13,644 nt of DNA. Origin: Thermoplasmata archaeon. GTDB taxonomy: Archaea > Thermoplasmatota > Thermoplasmata > Lutacidiplasmatales > UBA184. The stretch is from contig JASHUV010000165.1 of the NCBI GenBank assembly GCA_030039825.1, forward strand, positions 1 through 13,644, written 5' to 3'. The notes under the pieces were generated by a model. It was not told where the DNA came from. It ran no database searches and worked only from the letters and a program-made list of their open reading frames with translations. Shown in pieces: positions 13,395-13,644 of this stretch (position 1 is the stretch's first letter; each line of letters starts with the position of its first letter). The position numbers and the translations under genes are program-made.

Positions 13395-13644
13395 CTACGC
13401 GGCCCCGGGGTCGCCGAAATCCTCGCGGGGCGCCGACACGAGGATGACGCGCGTCCCCGGACGGCCCCGGATCTCGACCTCCGGGGTGTCCTCAAGGAGG
13501 GCGCCCTGGCCGACGTCGATCTCCGCGCCGTCGATCCGACCGGAGCCTTCCAGGAGATAACCCACGGCCCGGCGATCCCGACCTACCCGGCCCAAGCATC
13601 GCCCCTCGGCACGGAACTCGATCTCCGCGCATTCGAGCCCCGCG
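13395..13644 (-). CDS. Cupin/pirin-family protein, C-terminal fragment (5' end outside window)
   Basis: The frame enters from the window edge and ends with TAG at 13395-13397, giving 82 visible residues. RRAVGYLLEGSGRIDGAEID, followed by VGQGALLEDTPEVEIRGRPG and TRVILVSAPRE, is a cupin beta-barrel strand pattern: an aromatic/leucine strand with 'L-E-G-x-G-x-h-x-G', a 'G-Q-G-A-h-h' strand, and a closing 'V-I-L-V-S-A-P' strand. The arrangement resembles the C-terminal barrel of pirin/quercetinase-type proteins. These barrels often lack metal ligands, and no His/Glu ligand set is visible here. The ligand-bearing N-terminal cupin of pirins would lie beyond the window. Activity cannot be assigned. 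A TTG at 13593-13595 could serve as a start, but the codon pattern and protein-like sequence upstream (CAEIEFRAEG) show the gene continues. Confidence 0.6.
   Translation of the reverse strand, partial: AGLECAEIEFRAEGRCLGRVGRDRRAVGYLLEGSGRIDGAEIDVGQGALLEDTPEVEIRGRPGTRVILVSAPREDFGDPGAA

Overview
The window looks like a piece of a very GC-rich archaeal chromosome, most likely from the Thermoplasmatota. Evidence is the archaeal-style TATA elements at about -27 to -30 from several starts, a zinc-ribbon/TM/ectodomain protein, a winged-helix regulator of a type I recognise from Thermoplasmata, and large surface proteins built from YVTN beta-propeller blades and repeats of the form 'F-T-E-S-G-L-P-x-G-T-x-W'. 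I cannot assign an order or species. Third codon positions are nearly all G or C in real genes, so most long frames on the opposite strand are by-products of base composition.

Layout. At 1-659 (+) lies the C-terminal part of a polytopic flippase of the Wzx/MurJ-like superfamily. A 14-TM-type MFS exporter (838-2652, +) follows behind its own TATA element. The stretch 2653-3120 has no intact gene, but holds a short coding-like remnant (2773-2958) broken by an in-frame TAG. A minus-strand block then occupies 3121-10894, in transcription order: a membrane-anchored protein of eight tandem ESGLP modules (10894-8459), a 1,217-residue double-propeller surface protein (8121-4468), a winged-helix regulator (4391-3987) and a zinc-ribbon membrane protein (3714-3121). 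Divergent from the first of these, a secreted YVTN-plus-Kelch protein runs 11110-13299 (+). The window ends in a convergent partial cupin/pirin-like gene (13395-13644, -).

How it fits together. The theme is the cell envelope: three large extracytoplasmic proteins rich in N-glycosylation sequons, a signal-type zinc-ribbon membrane protein, a transcription factor placed directly behind the largest surface gene, and a flippase plus an exporter alongside. The divergent pair at 10894/11110 shares a 215-bp control region with an AT-rich palindrome. I see no tRNA, rRNA, CRISPR array, insertion sequence, attachment site, or restriction or defence system. The points most worth checking are the modular surface proteins, the divergent control region, and the amber-interrupted remnant.
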